Source: an uncultured Prevotellaceae bacterium (lineage in GTDB: Bacteria; Bacteroidota; Bacteroidia; Bacteroidales; Bacteroidaceae). Taken from it: DNA of 61,810 nt. This document shows, one piece after another, positions 34,603 through 43,412 of this stretch (position 1 is its first letter; each line of letters opens with the position of its first letter). Both the position numbers and the translations under genes were made by a program. The notes beneath the pieces were generated by a model. It was not told where the DNA came from. It saw nothing but the letters and a program-made list of their open reading frames with translations, and made no database searches. Location: assembly GCA_902771155.1 (NCBI GenBank), contig CACXVS010000018.1:1-61810 (forward strand), written 5' to 3'.

Positions 34603-37600
34603 TTAATTCTTTTCCACCTTAATATTCAACTTGAAGTCATCGAAGTCAACCTCCTGGCCATCATTGGGTTGCAACAGAATATCATCTGCCAGAACCTGGG
34701 TCTTGATATAATCGGCAAAACTATCGACTGCCTTCCTGACATCCTCATTAGGAGCAATGGTAACATTGATACGGTCGGTAATCTCCAATCCACTCTCCTT
34801 ACGGATATTCTGGATGCGATTGATGAGTTCGCGAGCCATACCCTCGTTCTTCAATTCCTCAGTGAGTTCCACCTCGAGAGCGACAGTGAGGTTACCCTCA
34901 TTAGCTACCAGCCAACCCGGGATATCCTCGCTGATGATGTCAACATCAGCAGTCTCAACGGTGAGATCCTGCCCCTCGACATTAATACCGATGGTACCCT
35001 GCTTTTCAAGTTCTGCAATCTGCTCTTGACTCAGGGCGTCCATAGCAGCAGCCACACTCTTCATGAGCTTGCCAAACTTCTTACCCATCGTTCGGAAATT
35101 GCACTTCACCTTCTTAACCAGTACACCGGCACCCTCTACGAAACGGAGTTCCTTGACGTTCACTTCGTTCATGATCAGGTCCTTCACAGCTTCGATATGC
35201 TTCTTCTGCTCAGCATCAACGGCAGGAATCATGATGGCCTGCAGTGGCTGGCGCACCTTGATGTTCACCTTACGGCGCAGGGCAAGAACCATAGAGGTAA
35301 TCTTCTGGGCCATCTGCATACGGGCCTCGAGATCCTTGTTGATCTGACTCTCGTCAGCCACAGGGAACTTATCGAGGTGAACAGAGTCGAGTTCGCCACC
35401 CAGGTCCTTATACAACTGATCGGCATAGAACGGAGCGAACGGAGCCAAAAGCTTGGCAACTGTCATCAGACAGGTATAGAGTGTCTGGTAGGCAGAGAGC
35501 TTGTCCTCGCTCATCTCCTTACCCCAGAAACGTTTACGGTTCAAACGAACATACCAATTGCTCAGGTCATCGTTGACAAAAGCGTCAATCAGTCGGCCTG
35601 CACGAGTAGGATCATAGCCGTCGAGTTCTGTTTCCACTCCCTTGATGAGCGTGTTCAGACAAGACAAAATCCAACGGTCTATCTCAGGACGCTTGTCGAA
35701 TGCCACTTGTTCTGCAGCTGGGTCAAAACCATCTACATTGGCATACAGCGCAAAGAAACTATAGGTATTATATAAGGTACCGAAGAACTTACGGCGCACC
35801 TCATCCACACCCTCTGGGTCGAACTTCAGGTTATCCCAAGGCTCTGAGTTGGTCATCATATACAAACGTACAGCGTCTGAGCCAAACTTCTCGATCATAT
35901 CAAACGGGTTCACTACATTGCCCACGTGTTTCGACATCTTATTACCCTTGGCATCGAGCACCAGACCTGAAGAAATCACATTCTTGAAGGCCACTGAGTC
36001 GAAGATCATCGTAGCGATGGCATGCAAAGTGAAGAACCAACCACGGGTCTGGTCAACGCCCTCGTTAATGAAGTCGCAGGGGAAGGCGATGCCCTTGTCG
36101 ATCAGGTCCTTATTCTCAAAAGGATAGTGTACCTGAGCGTAAGGCATCGAACCAGAATCGAACCAGACGTCAATCAGGTCGGTCTCGCGCTTCATGGGTT
36201 TGCCACTCTCAGAAACGAGCACGATGTTGTCGACGTATGGACGGTGAAGGTCGATCTTGTCGTAGTTCTCCTTCGACATGTCACCAGGCACAAAGCCATT
36301 GTCCTTCAGTGGATTAGAGGTCATTAAGCCTGCCTTGACAGCTTTCTCAATCTCGTTATAGAGCTCCTCTACCGAACCGATACAGATTTCCTTGCCATCC
36401 TCGTCGCGCCAGATAGGCAGCGGGGTTCCCCAGAAACGAGAACGAGAGAGATTCCAGTCGTTCAGGTTCTCCAGCCAGTTACCGAAACGGCCTGTACCTG
36501 TTGACTCTGGTTGCCAGTTGATGGTCTTGTTCAGTTCAAACATACGATCCTTCTTGGCAGTAGAACGGATGAACCAAGAGTCGAGCGGATAGTAGAGCAC
36601 GGGCTTGTCAGTACGCCAGCAGTGGGGATAGTTGTGCACGTGCTTCTCGATCTTAAGAGCCGTACCCTCCTGCTTCATCTCCATGCAGATCACGATGTTC
36701 AGGTCCTCAGCCTTAGAGGCTGCCTGCTCGTCGTACTTACCATCCTTATTGAACTCGGGGGCATAGGCATTCTTCACATAGTCGCCTGCATGGTGGCTGT
36801 AGCCCTCCACATTGACGCACTTCTCGATGAAGTTGTTATCGAGTTCGTCCATCACATAGTACTTTCCCTGCAGGTCAACCATCGGACGGGTTTCACCTTT
36901 CTTATTTATAAGGAACAGACTTGGGATGTGAGCATCCTTGGCCACCTTGGCGTCATCGGCACCAAAGGTTGGGGCAATATGTACGATACCGGCACCATCC
37001 TCAGTAGTCACATAGTCACCAGGAATCACACGGAAAGCCTCGCTCTCCATCTCAACAAACTGATCCTTGCCATTCTCACCTGTGAATACCTTCTCTGGAT
37101 GAGCGGCAGCATATTCCTTCACATAGTCAGCAGCATTCTGATCGAGCTTGGCTGATGGCTTAACCCAAGGCATCAACTGCTGATATTTCATACCAACAAG
37201 TTCCTCACCCGTATAATGACCTACGATACGGTAGGGCACAAATTTCTCACCTTTATTATATTCAGGCATCTCATCACCATCTGTAATGTTGCCCTCTGGA
37301 GCGAGGTAAGCATTCAGTCGGCTCTCAGCCAGGATAATGGTGATCTTCTCACCGTTATAGGCGTTATAGGTCTCTACGGCTACGTAGTCGATCTTCGGAC
37401 CTACGCAGAGTGCCGTGTTCGAAGGCAGTGTCCAAGGCGTGGTGGTCCATGCTACGAAGTAAGGCTCGCCCCACTTGGTCCACTCTTCCTTAGGATTAAG
37501 TGCCTTGAAAAGAGCGGTCACCGTGGTATCCTTCACATCACGATAGCACCCCGGCTGGTTCAGCTCGTGAGAGCTCAGACCTGTTCCTGCAGCAGGCGAA

Positions 37601-38163
37601 TAGGGCTGGATGGTATAGCCTTTATAGAGCAGTCCCTTCTTATAAAACTGCTGGAGTAACCACCACAACGTCTCGATATACTTGTTGTCGTAGGTAATAT
37701 ACGGATTGTCGAGATCTACGAAGTAACCCATCTTCTCTGTCAGGTCGCGCCATTCCTGTGTAAACATCATCACGTTCTCACGGCACTTCTTGTTATAGTC
37801 CTCCGTAGAGATATACTTCTCTGAGTCCTTATTGTCGATATCAGCCTTGGTGATACCAAGTTCCTTCTCAACACCCAACTCTACAGGCAGTCCGTGGGTA
37901 TCCCAACCAGCCTTACGCTTCACCTGATAACCCTTCATCGTCTTGTAACGGTTAAAGGTGTCCTTGATGGTACGGGCCAGTACATGGTGGATGCCAGGAT
38001 GACCGTTGGCTGAGGGAGGACCCTCAAAGAATACAAACTGTGGGCATCCTTCACGCTCATCTACCGAGCGCCAGAACACGTTTTTCTCGCGCCACATCTC
38101 CAGGATATCATTGTTGACCTGTGTCAGGTTCAAACCATTATGTTCGGCAAATCTCTTAGCCAT
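34603..38163 (-). CDS. ileS: isoleucyl-tRNA synthetase
   Basis: The 1186-aa product is a class I synthetase. The HIGH-type motif is GHPGIHHVLARTIKD (near residue 55), the tryptophan-rich editing insertion has TTPWTLPSNTALCVG, and KMSKH occurs in DAKGNKMSKHVGNVVNP. It charges tRNA-Ile and edits valine. The length is of the eukaryotic-like, mupirocin-tolerant form often found in Bacteroidetes. The -33/-7 promoter (38204-38234) gives a short leader. It heads an apparent operon with dksA-like, lspA and DUF4296. Confidence 0.97.
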   Translation of the reverse strand: MAKRFAEHNGLNLTQVNNDILEMWREKNVFWRSVDEREGCPQFVFFEGPPSANGHPGIHHVLARTIKDTFNRYKTMKGYQVKRKAGWDTHGLPVELGVEKELGITKADIDNKDSEKYISTEDYNKKCRENVMMFTQEWRDLTEKMGYFVDLDNPYITYDNKYIETLWWLLQQFYKKGLLYKGYTIQPYSPAAGTGLSSHELNQPGCYRDVKDTTVTALFKALNPKEEWTKWGEPYFVAWTTTPWTLPSNTALCVGPKIDYVAVETYNAYNGEKITIILAESRLNAYLAPEGNITDGDEMPEYNKGEKFVPYRIVGHYTGEELVGMKYQQLMPWVKPSAKLDQNAADYVKEYAAAHPEKVFTGENGKDQFVEMESEAFRVIPGDYVTTEDGAGIVHIAPTFGADDAKVAKDAHIPSLFLINKKGETRPMVDLQGKYYVMDELDNNFIEKCVNVEGYSHHAGDYVKNAYAPEFNKDGKYDEQAASKAEDLNIVICMEMKQEGTALKIEKHVHNYPHCWRTDKPVLYYPLDSWFIRSTAKKDRMFELNKTINWQPESTGTGRFGNWLENLNDWNLSRSRFWGTPLPIWRDEDGKEICIGSVEELYNEIEKAVKAGLMTSNPLKDNGFVPGDMSKENYDKIDLHRPYVDNIVLVSESGKPMKRETDLIDVWFDSGSMPYAQVHYPFENKDLIDKGIAFPCDFINEGVDQTRGWFFTLHAIATMIFDSVAFKNVISSGLVLDAKGNKMSKHVGNVVNPFDMIEKFGSDAVRLYMMTNSEPWDNLKFDPEGVDEVRRKFFGTLYNTYSFFALYANVDGFDPAAEQVAFDKRPEIDRWILSCLNTLIKGVETELDGYDPTRAGRLIDAFVNDDLSNWYVRLNRKRFWGKEMSEDKLSAYQTLYTCLMTVAKLLAPFAPFYADQLYKDLGGELDSVHLDKFPVADESQINKDLEARMQMAQKITSMVLALRRKVNIKVRQPLQAIMIPAVDAEQKKHIEAVKDLIMNEVNVKELRFVEGAGVLVKKVKCNFRTMGKKFGKLMKSVAAAMDALSQEQIAELEKQGTIGINVEGQDLTVETADVDIISEDIPGWLVANEGNLTVALEVELTEELKNEGMARELINRIQNIRKESGLEITDRINVTIAPNEDVRKAVDSFADYIKTQVLADDILLQPNDGQEVDFDDFKLNIKVEKN

Positions 38164-38203
38164 AAAATATATACCTTTTTATTACCTTATTATATTTAGG
38201 GCG

Positions 38204-38234
38204 CAAAGGTACTAAAAATATTCGAGCCAACAAA
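38204..38234 (-). promoter_or_regulatory. ileS promoter with both boxes
   Basis: TTTG (38231-38234) and TACCTTTG (38204-38211) on the minus strand are 19 bp apart. The -7 box is 40 bp upstream of the ileS ATG. Confidence 0.7.
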
Positions 38235-38272
38235 AGGAAATAGATTTTTTTAATAATTCTACTAAAAAAGAG

Positions 38273-38301
38273 TTGTATTTCAAATTAAATGTGTATATTT
38301 G
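38273..38301 (+). promoter_or_regulatory. dcuB promoter
   Basis: TTG (38273-38275), 18-bp spacer, TATATTTG (38294-38301) then CAC. The start codon is 45 bp downstream. Confidence 0.6.
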
Positions 38302-38346
38302 CACACAAATTGGGATATTATAACTTAATAATTATAAATATTATCT

Positions 38347-39795
38347 ATGGTAACTTTTACAATGATTCTACAGCTCCTGATAGTTTTAGGAGCGTTATGG
38401 GTAGGTTCACGTTATGGTAGCCTTGCCCTAGGAGCAATTTCCGGTATCGGATTGGCAATCCTCGTCTTCTGTTTTGGCCTCAAGCCTGGCACCCCTCCTA
38501 CCGATGTTATTTACATCATCATCGCAGCCGTCACCTGTGCTGGTATCATGCAGGCTTCAGGGGGTATGGACTGGCTGATTCAGATTGCCGAAAAGATGTT
38601 GCGTAAACATCCTGACCACATTACCATCTTCGCTCCCCTAACAACCTTCTTCCTCACGGTTCTAGTGGGAACAGGTCACGTAGTCTATACCTTGATGCCA
38701 ATTATCTGCGATATTGCCTTGAAGAAGGGCATTCGTCCAGAGCGTCCCTGTGGTGTGGCATCCATTGCTTCCCAGGTCGGTATCACCTGTTCACCTATCG
38801 CTGCAGCTGTTGTGGCCTTCGTGACGATTTCTAATGCCAACCACTTCGACATCACCATTCCTGGCGTGCTGATGGTTTCCATCCCTGCCTGTGTCTGTGG
38901 ACTGTTGGCAGCAGCAGCAGCATCCTACCATCGTGGTCTCGACCTCGACAAGGATCCGAAGTTCCAGGCTAAGTTGAAGGACCCGGAGCAGCGCAATTAC
39001 ATCTATGGTGGTAATGCCACCACGCTCGACAAGGAGATTCCTCAGTCAGCCAAGAATGCGGTGTTTATCTTCCTTGGTGCCCTCGCTGTCATCGTCTTCT
39101 TCGCCATCTTCCAGAACCTGTTGCCTGCCTACGACACGATGCGTGCTGTGAAAGGAGCCGAGCCAATGGTGGTCAATGAGGCTCTTACTCTTTCTGCCGA
39201 TCAGTTGGTGAAAGCCAAGATCTCTGTGGAGGGTATGACAGAGACCTTCCAGAAGCCGTTGGCCATGAACCTCGTTATCCAGATTGTGATGATCTCTGCT
39301 GCCGCCCTGATGATTATCTTCTGCAAGGCCACACCGAAGAAGGCTGTTGCTGGTCCGGTATGGCAGTCAGGTATGGTGGCAGTGGTTGCCATCTATGGTA
39401 TCGCTTGGATGGCCGACACCTATTTCTCTAACTATATGCCCGAGATTCAGGCTATGCTCGAGGGTATCGTCAAAGACTATCCTTGGTCTATCGCCTTGGT
39501 GTTCTTCTCTGTGTCTGTGCTCATCAACTCTCAGGGCGCCGTTGTTGTGTCAATGCTGCCATTGGCTTACTCACTGGGTATTCCTGGTCCTGTGCTTCTG
39601 GGTGTGTTGCCTTCAGTTTATGGTTACTTCTTTATCCCCAACTATCCTTCGGATATCGCTACCGTAAACTTCGACCGTTCAGGTACGACGGTGATTGGTA
39701 AATACCTGCTGAACCACTCGTTCATGATGCCAGGTCTGATCTCTGTGATAGTCTCCACCATCGTGGCCTACATCCTGTCGATGCTTATCTACTAA
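38347..39795 (+). CDS. dcuB: anaerobic C4-dicarboxylate transporter, DcuA/DcuB type
   Basis: The 482-aa product has 10-12 membrane segments. LALGAISGIGLAILVFCFGLKPGTPPTDVIYIIIA, LQASGGMDWLIQIAEK-like MQASGGMDWLIQIAEK, GTGHVVYTLMPIICDIALKKGIRPERP and QVGITCSPIAAAVV match the Dcu family. It exchanges fumarate, succinate, malate or aspartate, matching the succinate-forming metabolism of Prevotella-like anaerobes. It is longer than E. coli DcuB because of a central loop (about residues 200-330). The symbol is by similarity; DcuA is not excluded. Confidence 0.92.
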   Translation: MVTFTMILQLLIVLGALWVGSRYGSLALGAISGIGLAILVFCFGLKPGTPPTDVIYIIIAAVTCAGIMQASGGMDWLIQIAEKMLRKHPDHITIFAPLTTFFLTVLVGTGHVVYTLMPIICDIALKKGIRPERPCGVASIASQVGITCSPIAAAVVAFVTISNANHFDITIPGVLMVSIPACVCGLLAAAAASYHRGLDLDKDPKFQAKLKDPEQRNYIYGGNATTLDKEIPQSAKNAVFIFLGALAVIVFFAIFQNLLPAYDTMRAVKGAEPMVVNEALTLSADQLVKAKISVEGMTETFQKPLAMNLVIQIVMISAAALMIIFCKATPKKAVAGPVWQSGMVAVVAIYGIAWMADTYFSNYMPEIQAMLEGIVKDYPWSIALVFFSVSVLINSQGAVVVSMLPLAYSLGIPGPVLLGVLPSVYGYFFIPNYPSDIATVNFDRSGTTVIGKYLLNHSFMMPGLISVIVSTIVAYILSMLIY

Positions 39796-39803
39796 TCATA
39801 AAG

Positions 39804-39830
39804 AATCCCCGCTCTTGGCGGGGATTTTTA
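39804..39830. terminator. bidirectional terminator between dcuB and the LysM gene
   Basis: AATCCCCGC (39804-39812) pairs with GCGGGGATT (39818-39826), followed by TTTA. It is shared by the two convergent genes. Confidence 0.8.
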
Positions 39831-39832
39831 GT

Positions 39833-40738
39833 TTATCTCAGTCTGATACCATCACCGACCTTAATCCGGTAGTCGGGCGACAGATGGTTGATCTTGTAGA
39901 GGTTCTTCAGACGAATACCATATTTCTGGGCGATAGAGTACATCGACTCGCCACTACGAACGTAATGCACGTATCCCTTATAGTCCTTGGGGGCTTTCTT
40001 CTGCTTCTTCTTCAGCCAGATCATCTCACCCTCCTCCAACTGGTCACGCTTGTCGCGCTCATTGTATTTGGCAATCTTACGATAGCTGATACCCACCTCT
40101 TCGGCAATCGACTTGAAGGTGTCGCCTTTACGAACAATAATATAATAGTTCTTGTTGAAAGCGGTGATGGCATGCAAGTTACCGTTTACCACATGATCCT
40201 TGGTATGATCCATCATGAACTTGTCGTAGTTCTTGGCTTGATCATACTGGTAGAGCTTATATAGCTGGATAATCTCAATCAGCTTGTTGGCATATTGGGG
40301 ATTGGTGGCATATCCAGCGGCCTTCAGTCCTTTGGCCCAACCTTTATAGTCGGTCTGTTTCAGACTGAACAACGACTTGTAGCGCTGACCACTCACAAGG
40401 AACTTGGAATGATCCTCATACGACTCATAGGGTGAATCATATGCTCTGAAACACTCATTGCGCTCATCGTCATCGTGATAGCTCCTACGACCCGTCCAGT
40501 TATGACATTTGATTCCAAAGTGGTTGTTGGCCCTTCTGGCCAACTCGCTCTTTCCTGCCCCACTCTCATACACACCCTGGGCCAAGGTGATGGAAGCAGG
40601 GATATGATACTTCAGCATCTGCTCGATGGCGATGTCCTTATACTGGTCGAAATATTGTTGATAGGTCTGGTTCCATCTGATCTGAGCAGAGGCGCACAGA
40701 GACAGAAACAGGGATATAGTGATGAAAAACTTTCTCAT
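39833..40738 (-). CDS. glucosaminidase (GH73-like) with two LysM domains
   Basis: The 301-aa product has a signal peptide (MRKFFITISLFLSLCASAQ). A GH73-type domain covers residues 22-165, with ASITLAQGVYESGAGKSELARRANNHFGIKCHNW holding the catalytic Glu. Two LysM modules follow: YYIIVRKGDTFKSIAEEVGISYRKIAKYN and HYVRSGESMYSIAQKYGIRLKNLYKIN. It should bind and hydrolyse peptidoglycan. The start matches the signal peptide. Confidence 0.92.
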   Translation of the reverse strand: MRKFFITISLFLSLCASAQIRWNQTYQQYFDQYKDIAIEQMLKYHIPASITLAQGVYESGAGKSELARRANNHFGIKCHNWTGRRSYHDDDERNECFRAYDSPYESYEDHSKFLVSGQRYKSLFSLKQTDYKGWAKGLKAAGYATNPQYANKLIEIIQLYKLYQYDQAKNYDKFMMDHTKDHVVNGNLHAITAFNKNYYIIVRKGDTFKSIAEEVGISYRKIAKYNERDKRDQLEEGEMIWLKKKQKKAPKDYKGYVHYVRSGESMYSIAQKYGIRLKNLYKINHLSPDYRIKVGDGIRLR

Positions 40739-40756
40739 GATGGTGATTTATTGGTG

Positions 40757-40764
40757 CAAAAGTA
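40757..40764 (-). promoter_or_regulatory. -7 box for the glucosaminidase gene
   Basis: TACTTTTG on the minus strand then CAC, 18 bp before the ATG. Confidence 0.55.
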
Positions 40765-40786
40765 GTGATATTTCTCGAATAATTCG

Positions 40787-40794
40787 TATATTTG
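40787..40794 (+). promoter_or_regulatory. -7 box for cdd
   Basis: TATATTTG then CAC, 19 bp before the cdd ATG. It is divergent from the glucosaminidase promoter 22 bp away. Confidence 0.55.
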
Positions 40795-40813
40795 CACAAA
40801 AATATCACAATTT

Positions 40814-41287
40814 ATGGAAGAACTTGAACTGAAATCCGTCATTAAGGTCTGTCAACTAGAAGAATTGACTTCAGAAGAACAGCATTTGGTAGAACTGGCC
40901 ATCGAGGCTACCAAGAGGAGTTATGCCCCCTATTCCAACTTCCATGTAGGAGCAGCAGTCAGACTGGAGAACGGGGTTGAAATCATTGGTTGCAACCAAG
41001 AGAACGCAGCTTATCCCTCAGGCCTTTGTGCTGAGCGAACGGCTCTTTTCTCTGCTGGTGCCCAATATCCGGATATACCTGTTGAGGTGTTGGCCATAGC
41101 AGCCCGAGGCACTGATGGTGAATTACAATACGAGCCCGTTGGTCCCTGTGGCAGTTGCCGTCAGGTCATCATCGAGTCGGAGACACGTGCCGGGCATCCT
41201 ATCCGTATTCTGCTCTACGGACGGAAATGCATCTATGTCATTAATGGAATCCGGCAACTGATGCCCTTGTCGTTCAGTGAGTTCTAA
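40814..41287 (+). CDS. cdd: cytidine deaminase
   Basis: The 157-aa product is a small tetrameric-type cytidine deaminase. YAPYSNFHVGAAV begins the active site. GLCAERTALFSAG carries the zinc Cys and catalytic Glu, and PVGPCGSCRQVI gives the other two zinc Cys. It converts cytidine or deoxycytidine to uridine or deoxyuridine in pyrimidine salvage. About 20 extra N-terminal residues precede the usual domain. Confidence 0.95.
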   Translation: MEELELKSVIKVCQLEELTSEEQHLVELAIEATKRSYAPYSNFHVGAAVRLENGVEIIGCNQENAAYPSGLCAERTALFSAGAQYPDIPVEVLAIAARGTDGELQYEPVGPCGSCRQVIIESETRAGHPIRILLYGRKCIYVINGIRQLMPLSFSEF

Positions 41288-41291
41288 TACC

Positions 41292-42632
41292 TTAATAGCA
41301 TCCCATTCCCTGGGCTGTCGATAGTGAATCGAGGTGGAAATCATAGATAAGGTTATCCTCGTCGATGGTTACAAAATGCTTTGCTCCCTGAATGGAGTCG
41401 TTGGGAGTCTCCCAGATGATATTCTTAAAACTCACAGAGTCATCAGTCACCTCTGGCGTACGCAGCAGGGAGTGAACAAAACGGTAGTTAAATGCTATCG
41501 ATTCATCGTCATCGGGGTGTGCCATCACCACATCCTCATCATAGCCTGTCACAATCGTATCCTCACACGTCAGCTTCAGCAATGGTATGGGATTGCCATC
41601 CCAATGGTTGCCAAAATAGAGAGCAGCAGCCCTGTCTGCCGAGAATGGATAAAACTGTGCCAGCGTACATTTGCTGATCTCTGCGATACCACCACTCACT
41701 GTCAGACAGTTACCCAGGGTATTCGACAGTTGGCACTCCCTTAATATAAGATAGGTATTAACAGCCAGCACACCATCACCAGCTGTATTGTGTACGACGC
41801 AGTGCTCCATCGTCAGTCTGGGACATAGTGAATCGATGGCAGCAGAATCACAGACAACGGCCCGAGATGCATTACGGATCTCCGTGTTAATCAGAACATT
41901 ATTGACCGATTTCTCCAGAAATCTGACGCCTTCCCATTGACCACTCACCCGATCGTAAGGCAGATAGTCGAACATATAGTCCAGACGATCGCCACGCATC
42001 ACACAGTTCTCTGTCTTTAAGGAGCCGTTGACCTCCATTCCGGCACTGTCGTGGAAAAAGAGCGTGGTATTCCGAATAGTCAGCGTAGCACCTTCTGCCA
42101 CCTGCATCTTGCCAAAAACTACGATGGGCACGTCGGATTCTATCACCGAATCCGTCTTGATCACCGGATCATAGACCTTGAGTGCATCCCAGACCCAAGC
42201 CTGTAACACCACCTTTTGTTCTACCCCACTCTCGAGGAAAAACTGCAGATCATCCTCCACCAACTGGGGTTCCGTCTTACGCGTCTCCAAGGCCGTCAGT
42301 TCCACAAACACCAGAATGCTGTCGTTCTTGCGAATCTCCACGTTGCTGGTCTGGGAGCCATTAGAATTATCTAGATACACACCATCGACATTTACCCTGA
42401 ATCCACTCTGGTTGCCTCGCTTCAACTTCACGGTTGAAACCCTGATACCGTCATCATGCTGGTTATGCACCCAGAAAGCATAGGTAGAAGATGGCGTACG
42501 ACTGAACACTGTGTCCATCTGCAAGGTATCAGCAGAGAACGTCAGTCGCATACCAGTGCTTGTCGAAAACGAGTCATCGTTCTCGCAAGCCACGCAAAAC
42601 AGAATCGCCAACAAATAAAAAATCCGTTTCAT
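41292..42632 (-). CDS. lipoprotein with right-handed beta-helix repeats
   Basis: The 446-aa product starts MKRIFYLLAILFCVAC, a lipoprotein signal with Cys16; an earlier in-frame Met nine codons upstream is disfavoured because it would displace the lipobox. The first 150 residues form a beta-rich domain. Then short repeated turns such as GATLTIRNTTLFFHDSAGMEV, NVLINTEIRNASRAVV and NTYLILRECQLSNTLGNCLTVSG indicate a pectin-lyase-like beta-helix. No catalytic residues are recognised. It is probably surface or periplasmic, perhaps binding carbohydrate. The 3' end is 4 bp from the convergent cdd gene. Confidence 0.75.
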   Translation of the reverse strand: MKRIFYLLAILFCVACENDDSFSTSTGMRLTFSADTLQMDTVFSRTPSSTYAFWVHNQHDDGIRVSTVKLKRGNQSGFRVNVDGVYLDNSNGSQTSNVEIRKNDSILVFVELTALETRKTEPQLVEDDLQFFLESGVEQKVVLQAWVWDALKVYDPVIKTDSVIESDVPIVVFGKMQVAEGATLTIRNTTLFFHDSAGMEVNGSLKTENCVMRGDRLDYMFDYLPYDRVSGQWEGVRFLEKSVNNVLINTEIRNASRAVVCDSAAIDSLCPRLTMEHCVVHNTAGDGVLAVNTYLILRECQLSNTLGNCLTVSGGIAEISKCTLAQFYPFSADRAAALYFGNHWDGNPIPLLKLTCEDTIVTGYDEDVVMAHPDDDESIAFNYRFVHSLLRTPEVTDDSVSFKNIIWETPNDSIQGAKHFVTIDEDNLIYDFHLDSLSTAQGMGCY

Positions 42633-42671
42633 CGTATGATAAAACGGATTTTCTTTCATTTTATTGCCTTT

Positions 42672-43229
42672 TTACTTTCCAAAGTATCTCTTCAGCAGTC
42701 CTGCGAAGCCTGCACCATGACGAGCCTCGTCCTTTGCCATCTCGTGAACAGTATCGTGGATAGCGTCGAAACCAGCAGCCTTGGCGTTCTTGGCAATACG
42801 GAACTTATCCTCGCAAGCACCTGCCTCAGCAGCAGCACGCTTCTCCAGGTTGGTCTTGGTATCCCATACGCACTCTCCCAGTAACTCTGCGAAACGAGAA
42901 GCATGGTCGGCCTCCTCGAAAGCATAGCGCTTGAAAGCCTCTGCAATCTCAGGATAACCCTCACGATCAGCCTGACGAGCCATAGCCAGATACATACCAA
43001 CCTCACCACACTCACCATTGAAATGGTTGCGCAGGTCGTCGATCATTTCCTGTGACACACCCTCGGGCTTACCATCGCCAATACGATGAACAGTGGCATA
43101 AGTGGTCTCACCCTCGTCCTTCAATTCTGAGAACTTGCTGGCAGGAGCCTTACAGATTGGACACTTCTCGGGAGCAGCATCGCCTTCATAGATATATCCA
43201 CAAACGGCGCAAATAAACTTTTTCTTCAT
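42672..43229 (-). CDS. reverse rubrerythrin (rubredoxin domain first)
   Basis: The 185-aa product has an N-terminal rubredoxin with Cys7, Cys10, Cys23 and Cys26 (CAVC...CPIC). A ferritin-like diiron domain follows with [46 protein letters not shown] and [13 protein letters not shown]. This domain order is that of reverse rubrerythrins, which reduce hydrogen peroxide (and in some clostridia oxygen) in anaerobes. The gene has a complete promoter and is monocistronic. A Fur/PerR-type regulator encoded at 50904 might control it; no operator is proposed. Confidence 0.92.
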   Translation of the reverse strand: MKKKFICAVCGYIYEGDAAPEKCPICKAPASKFSELKDEGETTYATVHRIGDGKPEGVSQEMIDDLRNHFNGECGEVGMYLAMARQADREGYPEIAEAFKRYAFEEADHASRFAELLGECVWDTKTNLEKRAAAEAGACEDKFRIAKNAKAAGFDAIHDTVHEMAKDEARHGAGFAGLLKRYFGK

Positions 43230-43291
43230 AATCGTATTTGTCTATTAGTTATTAATAATGTAATAATTGCGTTAGTTTAAACTATCGTCTG

Positions 43292-43323
43292 CAAATATAC
43301 GAAAAAGCCATCAATCATCCAAA
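43292..43323 (-). promoter_or_regulatory. rubrerythrin promoter with both boxes
   Basis: TTTG (43320-43323) and TATATTTG (43292-43299) on the minus strand with 20-bp spacing, about 62 bp before the ATG. Confidence 0.65.
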
Positions 43324-43371
43324 TAAATTACGATTTATTTTATTTTTTGAGCATTTCTCATGGATATTTAC

Positions 43372-43379
43372 TATTTTTG
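43372..43379 (+). promoter_or_regulatory. -7 box for tex
   Basis: TATTTTTG then CAC, with TTTG 22 bp upstream (43346-43349). The ATG is 33 bp downstream. Confidence 0.55.
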
Positions 43380-43412
43380 CACAAAAAAAAACAATTATCC
43401 TAACTCATCTCA

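Noticed and set aside
34669..35775. 368-codon open frame antisense to ileS
   Set aside because: Lies wholly within ileS, which has all synthetase motifs.
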